NCBI GenBank assembly: GCA_020226215.1
Contig: CM035233.1
Location: forward strand, 28,213,150-28,277,149
Reading direction: 5' to 3'
DNA: 64,000 nucleotides
From: Sindora glabra
Taxonomy: Eukaryota > Streptophyta > Magnoliopsida > Fabales > Fabaceae
Below the pieces are notes generated by a model, which saw nothing but the letters and a program-made list of their open reading frames with translations, made no database searches and was not told the origin of the DNA. Numbering within the stretch: position 1 is the stretch's first letter; every line of letters starts with the position of its first letter. Below are positions 1-10,274 of this stretch, piece after piece. The position numbers and the translations under genes are program-made.

Positions 1-245
1 CTTAAAGGATGAATATATATTTTGTTAGTATTATTTAATCATATAATTAGCACATAGATTGTCTTGTTAAGTTTTAATAAACAAAATAATATAAGGGGTT
101 AAATGCACACTTTATAAAATTTAGGTAGGTTATATATAAATTTCTATAATTCAGAGAGTTATGTGCATATTATGAATAGTTGAAGGGAGTTCTATGTAAT
201 TTATCTTTTTTTAATTATAAAAACTCAATAAAATTATATATATGA
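1..245. other. AT-rich sequence, no feature seen
   Basis: This stretch is AT-rich with no supportable gene or element. It forms the left flank of the hairpin element that starts at 246. Confidence 0.6.
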
Positions 246-1672
246 GTGGAAATCAATTGAACACTATTTTAAATATTATACTCTTACACGAATTTCTAAT
301 CATTAATTTTATCTATATCTAATGGCTAAAATATAACTAATTTGTTAGTGGAGTATATCATTAATAAAGAAAGAGATCATGTAATTAAAAAATATTCAAT
401 TGGAATTAATGAATCTTTTTTAATTAATAAAAATAGAAATATAAATGAAAATAAATAAAAAAATTTCTATGATAAAAGAAATTTATTATTAAAAGAATTT
501 AATCTTCACTTCAAACAATTTTCCACGGTTAAAAGAATTTAGTCTTCCTTCAAACGATTTTCCAATAAAAAAATTATTGAAATTTTACTATATACGTCTA
601 TTGTTCATAATACACATATTTTTTTGATAAAATAATCTAAAGTATATAATTTTTTTATAATTAATATATATTCTTAGGCGTCGGGGTAGCATTTTTCTAA
701 TATTTGGAAGGGGTTTTTATTTTTATTTTTTCAAATAAAAACACAATGAATATTTTTGCTAGTTATACAAATATTATTTTTTTCAATAAATCTATTATCT
801 TTTCTTTTCCACATACATTTATATTATAAACAAATTACCAAAACTGTTCATTGTGTTTTTTTTAAGACCTTGCATACTTAAAAATGTTGTTAGCAATGAG
901 TAAAAATATACATTAATTATAAAAAAGGATATCTATTCTTTAACTTATCTCATTGAGAAATGTAAAAGTATTATGGATAACAAATATATATTAAAAAATT
1001 GTAAAAATTCAATAAAATTCTTTTACATTGGAAAATTATTTTAAGAGAAGACAATGGTCAAAATTATTTTTAAATGCAATTATTTAAATTGCTCTAGTGC
1101 TTTAAACACAAATTTCTTTTACCATAGAAAATTTTCATTTATGTTCATTTATATTTCTATTTTTATTAATTAAAAATGACTCATTAATTGCAATTGAGTA
1201 TTTGCTGATCATATATTCTCTCTCTTCATTAATAATACACTCCACTAATAAATAGTTATATTTTAGTCATTAGATGTAAATAAGATCAATGGTTAAAAAT
1301 TAGTATAAAAGTGTACTCCCTCCGTTCCTTTTTATCTATCGTATTTTGGAAAAAAAAATTTATTCCTTTTTATTTATCATTTTAGAATTCTAATAAAGTA
1401 TTAAATATTTTTTTTAAATCTACTCTTCGTGTTTATTAATAATTAATAAATACTTTATTATTTTATATTTTTAATCAACTTTTATTTATTCTTTTATATT
1501 TCACTTTTTATTTTCAACTATCTTAAATTTTATGCATAAAGGGTAATCTTGTAAAATTTATTAAAAATAAATAAATAAAATTATTTTCTTAATATATGTG
1601 AAATCGATTAATAGTGATAGATAAATAGAAATTGAGGGAGTAATATTTAAAATGGTATCAATTGATTCCCAC
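246..1672. mobile_element. 1.4-kb full-length inverted-repeat (hairpin) element
   Basis: The two halves are reverse complements along almost their whole length. The left end GTGGAAATCAATTG matches the reverse complement of the right end, GTGGGAATCAATTG. Matching continues through the block with TAATTAATAAAAATAGAAAT (~420-440 against ~1150-1170) to the inner blocks AAAACACAATGAA (~740) and TTCATTGTGTTTTTT (~848). The loop is only ~70 bp (about 765-837). The right arm is interrupted by a 325-bp MITE, so the original element was ~1.1 kb. No open frame is visible, so it is non-autonomous. The flanks are TATATAT-rich on both sides, which hides any target duplication. The superfamily is uncertain; long-arm Mutator-like or other foldback elements are possible. 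Such a duplex is a plausible source of small RNA, which is inference. Confidence 0.8.
1316..1640. mobile_element. Stowaway-like (Tc1/mariner) MITE
   Basis: The terminal inverted repeats begin CTCCCTCCGTTCC on the left and, read on the minus strand, CTCCCTCAATTTC on the right. Similarity continues through TTTATCTATC on both sides. The element is flanked by TA dinucleotides (1314-1315 and 1641-1642). The CTCCCTCCGT terminus with a TA target duplication is the hallmark of plant Stowaway MITEs. At 325 bp it is a little long for the group. It lies inside the right arm of the larger hairpin element, whose arm continues on both sides, so it inserted later. Confidence 0.9.
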
Positions 1673-1673
1673 T

Positions 1674-1975
1674 ATATATATATACTATATATATGTATAT
1701 TAATTATAATGAATAGTATTTTTCACCTATTGCATGCCTAACCTTTTTTTTCTTGCTAAGAAAATAGAAAGAGTAAAGGCAATTAGCATTAATTACCTAC
1801 CTAAATATTATTATAAAAATATTCTCTCATTACAAAATATTTGATTTGAGTCATAATTATTATTCAAAAAACAAACCCATTACCAAAGCAAGTAGCGATA
1901 CCCTTAATTGGCCACAAATTATGGCCTTTTTTAGAATCAATTAAATCTATTTTAACAAATCAAAACTTTATTCAA

Positions 1976-2070
<95 letters not shown>

Positions 2071-2598
2071 ATAGATAGATAGATAGATATTAAACTATAC
2101 CATGATTTAAGTAACATTGATCCAACTAATTTATTTTTATCCTCAAAATTCATCATTTTTTAAAGTAAACTAGTTTATAAGTCCATGTCATACACAGATG
2201 ATTAGTTAACTTTTAGTTAAATTGAAAATTATTTATATAAATAAATTGTAAATAAGTCTCGCATTATAAAATAAAAATATTATAAAAATGTTGGAATCTA
2301 ATTTATTGCATTCTTTTTATAATTATGTATTTAAATTTGTAGAATAAAATTTTTTAAAGATGTATAATACTTTTTGATAAATGAAGGTAAAAAGATATAT
2401 AAATTTATTTTTATTGCCAATTATAAATTGGCTACAATTTGAATTCTTAACTAATAAAAAATGGAAACTTATCAAATGGACTCTAACAATTTATTTTACT
2501 TATTATCTGTTAGTTTAGTTGAATCATATTTGAAGAACAATTTAATTTAAAGATGTTTCTTCCAATGAATGTAGAAAGATAACATGATATGTGTATGT
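1674..2598. other. AT-rich intergenic sequence
   Basis: Apart from the AT/GATA microsatellite at 1979-2089, I see no gene, RNA or element in this stretch. Confidence 0.5.
1979..2089. repeat. (AT)n microsatellite with GATA tail
   Basis: An almost pure AT dinucleotide run of about 75 bp passes into ACATAT units and then about four GATA units (~2073-2089). It is a simple sequence repeat, likely to be length-variable. Confidence 0.95.
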
Positions 2599-2766
2599 CA
2601 GATTGGGATCCTCTAAAGTGCATTTTGCACTTTAGAAGGTAAAGTACCAAAATATAATTTGATTTTGATTCATAATTTTATAAATAAAAATAATAAAAAA
2701 ATTAATGATAGATTTTGGCACTTTATCCTCTAAAGTGCTTTTTGCACTTCAGAGGATCCCAATCTG
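2599..2766. mobile_element. 168-bp MITE with two terminal mini-hairpins
   Basis: The terminal inverted repeats read CAGATTGGGATCCTCT on the left and the same, as reverse complement, on the right. Similarity runs ~50 bp inward. Each end is also a palindrome of its own (CTAAAGTGCATTTTGCACTTTAG on the left, an equivalent centred on GTGCTTTTTGCAC on the right), so each end can fold alone or pair with the other. A CAG...CTG terminus suggests hAT affinity. The flanks are both TGTG-rich, but no clean 8-bp duplication can be assigned. Confidence 0.8.
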
Positions 2767-3091
2767 TGTGTGTCCACAGTCGACCATGTATGAACATACA
2801 CTTTTAATAAATTAATCTTTTATGAAAAATATGTATACGATAAAAGATCATTATAATTTAAAACCATACAAAAAAAAATATATTCTTATAAGAATCTAGT
2901 TGGAAAATCAAATTCAAATTCAATGAAATTTTGAAATCCTTTAATTGTTATCGAGCCACTTTATATTATAACTAAGTATAAGATATAAAAGTGTTGTAGT
3001 AAAAAGCATGTTGGTCCCATGAAAACCTTACCTGCTAATAAATAAGGTTTCAAATCTTGAAGATCACCCCTGTTAAGTGAAGAAAAAATTC
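2767..3091. other. Intergenic, nothing recognised
   Basis: No gene, RNA or repeat boundary could be supported here. The degenerate repeat array begins near the right edge. Confidence 0.5.
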
Positions 3092-5740
3092 GTTGATTCA
3101 ATTAAACGAAATCTTTAATATATTTAAAATATTTTTATAATAAAAATATATATAATGATATATCTATACTACTCTTTGATATTAACATCTAAATTACAAA
3201 TAATAAGGTAGATAAAAAAAGGAAAAAACATGTAATGGAGTAAAAAAAGGACAAATTTTCAATTAATTTCTGAGTAAAGGACTTGGAAATTCATTTGAAG
3301 AAAATGTTGATAAAATTAAAATAAATAAATAATATTTTAAAAATATATTCTAATTTTCAAAGAGTTTTATTAAAAAAATAGAATATAGAATTAAGTAATT
3401 CAATTACTAAAAATTCTTTAATTTATTAAAAATATTTTTATAAAAAATGTATTGTAATACATCTATATTACTATTTGATATTAGTATCCAGATTGTAAAT
3501 CACAGGGTAGATTGAAAAAAAAAGGAAAAAAATGTAATAGAGTAAAAAGAAAAGGATAAAATTTTAATTAATATGCATTTAATATGAAATAAAAATTGAT
3601 ATTAGAAAAATTTTAATAAAATTAAAATAGGTAAATAGGATTTTAATCTTCAAAGATTTTTGTTAAAAAATAGAATGAGTAATTAATTAATTCAATTACT
3701 TCTTCTCATATTAAAGTTTTAAATTATTTGAAATATTTAATAATAAAAATATATATATCATGTTATATTTATACTATTTAAGAATATTTGTGTATGAATT
3801 ATAAATAACATAAGCATACATAAAGAAAAAGAAAAAACTGTAATTATAGTAAATAAAGAGAAGAGAAATATTGTGTTAATTGTCAAATAATAAAGAGTTA
3901 AAAATATAATTAAAATATAGTTAATAAATTTGATGAAATAAAATTTTCAACTTATTTAAAATACTTGTATGATTAAAAATATATATTATTTTATATCAAT
4001 ATTATTCAATGGTTTTAATATGTAAATAACAAGAGTGAACAAGAAAAAAGTAAAAAATATATAACGAAGTAGATAAAAAAAGTGTGTGAGTTTTAAAATC
4101 ATAATAATTTCAAAAGTTATATATTTAATTTAAATATAATACATAAAAATTAATATAAAACTATTAAAAAATTTTAAATAAATAAAATTGATTATGTTCT
4201 TCAAATATTATTATAATAAAAAAGTGTATGGTATCATATTTATAATGCTAGGTAAATTGGTTTTGAGTGTTAAATATCAAAAGTGAATAAAAAATTGTAT
4301 ATAACGGAGATTAAATAAAGAGAAACTGGTTCGTAAAACTTGGACAAAATTCTATTTCATGTATATTTAATTTAATATATAAATATTATATATATTACCC
4401 AATGTCAAGGTAATATTGGCAAATTTTAAATAAAAATTTTAATTTTTAAATATTTTATTAAAAATAGAATGTATAAATAATTATTTAATTAATACTTTTT
4501 ACATACAAACATTAACTTATTTAAAATGTTTTATAATAAAAATAAAACATATCATATTATATCTATATTATTTAATGTTTTGTGTCTAGATTGTAAATAA
4601 TAAGAGTGAATATAAAAAAATGTAATGAAGCAATAAAAAAAGAGAAATAATATGTAAGCAATAAAATAATAGAAGTTAAAAATAGTTACATAGCAAATTA
4701 AGTTAATCAAATAAAATCCTTGACTTATTGAAATTATTGTTACAATAAAATAGAAATATATTATTTTATATTTATAATATCCAATGTATTACATCTAAAT
4801 TTCAAATATTATGAGTGAAAAGAAAAAGCCTATGACATATAAGATAAAAGGACGAATAATAGCGTATGTTTTGAAGCCTTGAAAAAAATTTCAGTTAATG
4901 TGTTTTTAATTTGAAATATAATATTTGAAATTTGATATGAAAAATATTAATAAAATATAAATAACTAAATTTAATTTAAATTTTTAAATATTGTTTTTAG
5001 AAAATATATATAATTAATATATTTAAATAAGATAAAATAAAATAAAGTATATTATATTTATACTATTGAGTAATATTTGTGTTTGAATTGTAAACAATAG
5101 GAATGCACATGAAAAAGATAAAAAAATGTAAAGTAGCAAATAAAAAGAAGATAAATAATATCTAAGGTGCAAAATAATAAGAAAAGAAAATCATATAATA
5201 AATTAATTCAATCAAATAAAATATTTCACTTATTAGATTATTTTAATAATGCAAAATATAATGTGTCATATTTTTCAATAATATTAGCATCTGAGCTTTA
5301 AATACCAAGGGTGAGAAGAAAAAAGAAGGAAAAAAAAGTATACAATTATGTAGATAAAAAAAGAAAAACAATACATGACGTCATAAAATATCAATTTTAA
5401 TATTTCAAACAGTACCTAAAATTGATATCAAGATAATATTAATAAAAATAATTGAATTTTAATATTTAAATATTATTAAAAAAAATAGAACAAACAATTA
5501 ATAGATTCAATAAATCAAAAGAAAAGAAATAATATGTGAGTTGTAAAGCAATAAGATTTAAAAATAAAATATATAGTAAAATAAATTAATTTTATTAAAT
5601 AAAATATTTAACATATTTAAAATGTTATTATAATAAAAAGTTATATTACATTATATTTATATTAATAATATTTAAGTTGTAAATAATATAAGTAAATAAA
5701 AAATTAAAAAACTATGAAAAAATAATGTATAAAAAGGTAT
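3092..5740 (+). repeat. Degenerate tandem array, left arm of a giant inverted repeat
   Basis: A loosely conserved unit recurs about ten times. In order it has a TATTTAAAATATTTTTATAA block, a block like TATATCTATACTA, a block like CATCTAAATTACAAATAAT, then an A-rich block like GTAATGGAGTAAAAAAAG. The last block appears near 3233, 3534, 3840, 4062, 4302, 4622, 4834, 5130 and 5342, so spacing is ~210-320 bp. No coding capacity is visible. The same unit occurs in opposite orientation at 26530-31260 over almost the same net length, which suggests the two arms of one foldback-type element. Confidence 0.75.
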
Positions 5741-6024
5741 GAAAATGCATATTAGAAACCATCATTTTTTGTCAATAAGTTGGGCTTGAAATTATGTTAT
5801 TTAGCCTACAAAGTCATTCTCTTTTATCTAAAAAAATGAGCTCTAAAATTATATCTGTCAGAATAGATTAATCCAACTTTATGAGGCTAATCAAATATAT
5901 AAAAATTATATATCAAACTAGTTTCAAGTTGAATTATTTTTTTATTAAGTTAAATCTAAATCAGGTTGTTACAGTATCAATCTCATATTGACATTTATCA
6001 AACAAGTTTTTATAATCTGTTATA

Positions 6025-6063
<39 letters not shown>

Positions 6064-6292
6064 CATATTAGCTATTTATTTATTATTAATTTTACATTAT
6101 TAATTAATTAAAATATATTATTATTTATTAAATATAATTATATATTATTATAATTTAAAATGTTATTATATATATCAGTGAATTATATATATTAAATATG
6201 AAAATAAATATATATTATTAAATGTAAATTTAATAAAATAAATAAATATTATTAAAATTTAGTAAATGCATAAATTTTCATTTAATAATATA
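5741..6292. other. Spacer between array and retrotransposon
   Basis: AT-rich sequence with an (ATT)n tract and no gene. It is the left part of the spacer between the two inverted arrays. Its last five bases, ATATA (6288-6292), are the target duplication of the 19-kb retrotransposon. Confidence 0.6.
6029..6063. repeat. (ATT)n microsatellite
   Basis: About eleven perfect TTA/ATT trinucleotide units form a simple sequence repeat. Confidence 0.95.
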
Positions 6293-7489
6293 TGTTAGCC
6301 TTAAGGCTTCATGTGATGAGTTTTGATGATGATAAATGAATGTTACAATAGTATTGTATATCTTATACTAAAGTGATACATTGTATAAACTTAAATGGAC
6401 ATACTATGTTATAATTGATGCATGTATGATACGAGGCTTATGCATATATGAGGCTTATACATGTTCTTGTGCTAATTTATTTCATATGAATTAGGCATCA
6501 ATATCTTGATATATTAGGTTGGACTAACTATATTATTTACAAGGTTTATGAACTTGTATATAGGAAAGTTTAAGATGAAGAAGAGTGAGCATTTAAGTAA
6601 AAGAATAGAAGATCACATCATGCTCAACTCAAGAACAAGGAAGAAAGACAAGAAAGGAGATGTGATCCAAGTATTGAAGATTGAGAAGATTAAAAGCTTA
6701 AAAGCATCAAGAAAAGCCAAGAAACTTCATTAGTATAGTTTTTCATCTTAAGGCTTAGTCTTTCTTGTAAAATAGAGTATTTCATGATATAGAGCTCAAA
6801 CATGTTTTTCATAATCTTAGTTTGATCAAAATATTTTAAAAGATACCCCACAATCATGTTTTTACAAGACAGCCTATGGGGACATTTCATAAATCAATGA
6901 GATATGAAGTTTTAATATTTTTAATATTGACCCATAGTCATTCTTTTAATCATATCTCATAAAATACTCATGACTTTACCATCAAAATTTTTCCATATGA
7001 AAATAGACTCAGAGAGCTTTCCATGGACATATCATTTACTTAAAATGATCAATATATGAAAGATTTATGATCTCTTCAAATTGAGTCTAAAAACCAGCCT
7101 TTTGCATGATAGCCATTTCTGACTTGTGCTCATTGATTTGATCATATATTGAAAAATAAAAATAATATGAGCATGAAATTATTTTTATGTGAAAATATAC
7201 TCAAAGGGCTTTCTATGGACTGGTCATTTGCTTAAAATGACCCAGATATGAAAGAGTTATAATTTTTACAAGTTGAGTCTTAAAATCAGATTTTCACTGA
7301 TCCACTATTTCTGACCTTTGCTCATTGTTTTGAATATATCTTAAAAATTACATCATATATGAGAATGAAACTAGTTCTATTTGAAATTATACTCAATTAT
7401 CTTTCTAATGATAGGTCATTTGCTTAAAACATACTTAAAATGAAGAAGTTATGACCTTTTAAAATTGAGTCTGCATTTTTGTCTGCTTG

Positions 7490-7932
7490 AATCAATTCAC
7501 CAATCGATTCCAAGCATCCAGAGAGCAAACTGGTTTGCCCGAATCAATTCCTGAATCAATTCCAGGCATTCCAAGAGCAAACTAATTTGCCTGAATCAAT
7601 TCAACAATCGATTCTCAAGGTCCAAAAAGTTTTTCAAAGAAAAATTAATCGATTTCGAAATCGATTCATATTTTCAAAAGTTTGATTTCTCTTTTCAATG
7701 AATCGATTGCTCAACCCACTCTTTATGTCCTATTTTTTTCTCAGTTTTATTTCAAAAAAGGATGAATCGATTCCCAAATCAATTCAGCTCATCCAGAGCC
7801 AAAATGGAGTTAAAGTGAATCGATTCAGCAATCGATTCACTAAAGAGTTTTTCAAGTATGAATCGATTCATCAACCTTTTTCAAATTTTTCACAGGGTCC
7901 CTGAATCGATTCCAGAATCGATACACAAGGTG
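7490..7932. promoter_or_regulatory. Cluster of GAATCGATTC-type palindromes in U3
   Basis: Within ~440 bp there are well over ten copies of AATCGATT or one-base variants (AATCAATT). Most belong to GAATCGATTC palindromes, and many occur as pairs separated by 2-8 bp. The pairs are embedded in unrelated, non-palindromic sequence. The cluster ends ~70 bp before the LTR TATA-like box. That position suggests a promoter-proximal protein-binding array, which is inference. The right LTR has the same cluster at 23812-24206 with more decayed copies. Confidence 0.7.
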
Positions 7933-8000
7933 CCAACAACTCTATAACAGCTAGTTTTCATTCCTAACAACCCCAAACGGCTATAATGCTCCATCGGCTT

Positions 8001-8010
8001 CATATATAAG
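8001..8010 (+). promoter_or_regulatory. LTR TATA-like box
   Basis: CATATATAAG lies about 1 kb before the LTR end. The right LTR has the equivalent CATATAAAAG near 24291. It is a plausible TATA box for element transcription; the start site itself was not determined. Confidence 0.5.
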
Positions 8011-9033
8011 TTAAGATACATCAAATACAACCTAGAGAGAACATTTTACATCCTTCTTCATCTAAATCATGATTTGAGCTTTAATTTCTAAAATTCTTCT
8101 ATTTTTGGTGCTTCATTTGTATTATCCACTCTTTAAGAGAGTTTGTATGAATTGTCCTTCATCATATATCATTTCCTAATTGCAAAGGGTAAGGTATCCC
8201 TTGAAAAAACCTAGAGAGGGTGAGGCATCCCTTGTAAGAGAGTTTTTGCTCAAGGAAGAACAAGGATTGTAAGGCTTCTTCAAGTGTCATTGAGACTTGA
8301 AGGGATAGTGGATTAACACAAGCTTGGAGAGCTTGGAGAGTGGATGTACACCTTGGTGAGGATATTCAAGGGAGGAAGCACTATAAATCCTTGTGTTTGA
8401 TCTCTCTTCCTTATCTCTCTATTGTTTCTGCAACATAACTCTATTTCTCTAGTTTTTGCTCTGTTTTTCTTGCTACATATGCTTTGTTTTGTTGCTAAAT
8501 ATATTGTGCTATAATGCTTATGTTGTTGCTTGGATATTTGAGTGGTTAAAAGAGAAATTCATCTATGCATTAGCTTCTTGATTAGTTATCTATGCATAGT
8601 TGATATGTTTGTTGACATTACATGTTGAATTATGTTTCAATGCTTATGTTGATACATAGATGATTAAATGTCTAAAAGGAGTGTATATCTATGCATTAGC
8701 TTATTGATTCTTTATCCATAGTTGAATGAGTTGCTTTGCACAAGTATATTGAATTGTTAAATGTTGTGTGCAATCATTGAATTATTTTGAATTTACTTCT
8801 TGATAATTTGTTTGTGGATAGTTGAATAAGCAAATTTGCATTAGCTCTTTGAATTGTCATATCTTAAGTGCAACAAACATATCCATAAAGCTTTCTTAGA
8901 AGTATTTAGATTAAAATTATTCTTATGGCTTTCCAAAATAAAATTCTTCTCAAAAAGAGTTTGAAAAATAAGAAAAGTTTTTAAAAACACCCAATTCACC
9001 CCCTCTTGGGTATGGGTTGCCAAGGCCAACAAT

Positions 9034-9044
9034 TGGTATCAGAG
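9034..9044 (+). other. Primer-binding site, initiator Met tRNA type
   Basis: TGGTATCAGAG lies 5 bp after the left LTR. It is complementary to the 3' end of plant initiator methionine tRNA, the usual minus-strand primer of Copia elements. It sets the plus-strand orientation of this element. Confidence 0.9.
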
Positions 9045-9046
9045 TT

Positions 9047-9892
9047 ATGAGCTCTTGTTTAAATGACTTAACCGTCTCAAGAGGATCCGTGGCAACCTTT
9101 GATGGCAACTCTTTAAAAGAAAATTTTGATACTTTAAATGCTCCATTGTTTGAATATGTTGATATTTCCAAACCTCCATTCTTTGATGGTTCATATTTTA
9201 AAGTTTGGAAAGGAAAAATAGAGTGTTATATAGAAGCCTTTGATTTTGATGCATGGAAAATCATTGAGAATGGTTTTACCTTAAAACCAAGAGATGAATG
9301 GGATAATGATTATAAAAAGAAGTTTGCTCTAAACATCAAGATTATGAAAATTTTGCTTAGTAGTTTGAATAATGATGCTTATGCTAAAGTGTCTAAATGT
9401 CTTAATGCTAAGGAAATTTGGGACACTCTTAGTAATTATTATCTTGATGACCATATTTCTATTAACAAGTGTGTTTATGTGGAGCAAGAAAAAGAAAGGA
9501 GCAAGAGAAGGTTATCTCTAAGGAGACTCTTCAAAAGGATGTGCAAGAGAATGAAATATATTCAACACCTCTTAGTGAAGAATTTAAGGATGAAAGGAAG
9601 GATGGATTCCAATGATGAACAAATTAAGCTTCAAAAGAAAAATTCATACTCTATAGCTCAAAAGGACTTGGAGGTATATAATTCTAATTCTAATACTAGT
9701 CCTTGTGATAATGACTTATGTGCTCTTAATGAATTGCATGATGATAGGATTTCTATAGAACTTAATTGTTCAACTTCTTATGACTTCGAAATTAAGAATG
9801 ATTTATCTAAAAAGGAAGTTGAACACTTAACTTGTATGCTTTCCAAGTCTTTAAGTGAATCTTGCTCTTGGAAAGTCAAGGAAACCTCTTGA
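9047..9892 (+). pseudogene. Copia-type gag (DUF4219/UBN2 region), first part
   Basis: This codes for the capsid-like gag of the gag-only element. The frame opens further upstream, but the ATG at 9047 is preferred because the earlier ATG lies inside the LTR end. Residues ~35-55 contain PPFFDGSYFKVWKGKIE, the DUF4219-like start of plant copia gag (W of FKVWK conserved). Residues ~110-130 contain KEIWDTLSNYY, a UBN2 hallmark. The lysine/arginine-rich stretch near residues 150-185 reads more naturally as an acidic sequence (EQEKVISKETLQKDVQ) in another frame, so a small indel pair there is likely. The frame stops at 9890-9892, before the zinc knuckle, which sits in another frame. Confidence 0.8.
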
Positions 9893-10274
9893 CAAGTTTG
9901 AATCAAAGTGTCATTTTCATAAAAAGCCAAAGTTTTCTAAATGTGTCTTATATGAAAAGTCAAATTCTAGAAAGAATTCTATTATTTGCAATTATTGTGG
10001 TCATAAAGGTCATATTTCTCACTTGTGTCCAATTAGGAGAAAATCTTGTGTGAAAAAGAAAGAAATTTAGGTTCCTAAAGTGTCTAAATGCTTAAGTACT
10101 AACATTCAAGGACCTAAAATGAAATAGGTACCAAAATGTCCTCCTAGTGATTTGACTATGCAGAAAATCTCATACAAAGAGAGGCAATTTGGTCAAGAAA
10201 AGAAGGAGTCTTCAAGAGCTTCTCTAAAGTTAATGATTAGACAAAGAAGACTTAGGATAACTAAAGCTTCTTAA
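9855..10274 (+). pseudogene. gag C-terminal part with CCHC zinc knuckle
   Basis: A second frame overlapping the first carries the CCHC knuckle CNYCGHKGHISHLC (C-X2-C-X4-H-X4-C, about 9990-10031), which binds RNA in gag nucleocapsids. It runs into TAG at 10068 and TAG at 10125. Both replace the tryptophan expected in the WVPK motifs that follow the knuckle in related plant elements (here EI*VPK and MK*VPK), so both are probable G-to-A changes of TGG. The frame ends at TAA 10272-10274. No protease follows. Confidence 0.8.

Larger units (their letters stand above)
6293..9028 (+). repeat. Left (5') LTR of the gag-only retrotransposon
   Basis: The ~2.74-kb LTR starts TGTTAGCC and ends ...CCAAGGCCA just before the primer-binding site. 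It aligns with 22616-25335 over its full length with scattered substitutions and small indels. It contains an array of ATCGAT-centred palindromes (7490-7932) directly upstream of a TATA-like box (8001-8010). That arrangement places U3 in the left two thirds and R/U5 in the last kilobase. A lysine-rich frame at 6548-6733 is interrupted in the right LTR and is not a gene. Confidence 0.9.

Noticed and set aside
3092..5740. CRISPR-like or satellite array
   Set aside because: The units are too long, too degenerate and irregularly spaced for CRISPR, and the inverted partner array argues against a simple satellite.
6548..6733. Lysine-rich 61-codon frame in the left LTR
   Set aside because: The right LTR copy has in-frame stops at the same place, so there is no sign of selection.
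8841..9171. Minus-strand open frames at the left LTR/gag junction
   Set aside because: They are antisense to the LTR end, primer-binding site and gag start.
9471..9600. Basic KR-rich domain in gag
   Set aside because: Another frame reads as a more plausible acidic gag segment, so the basic run is probably a frameshift product.
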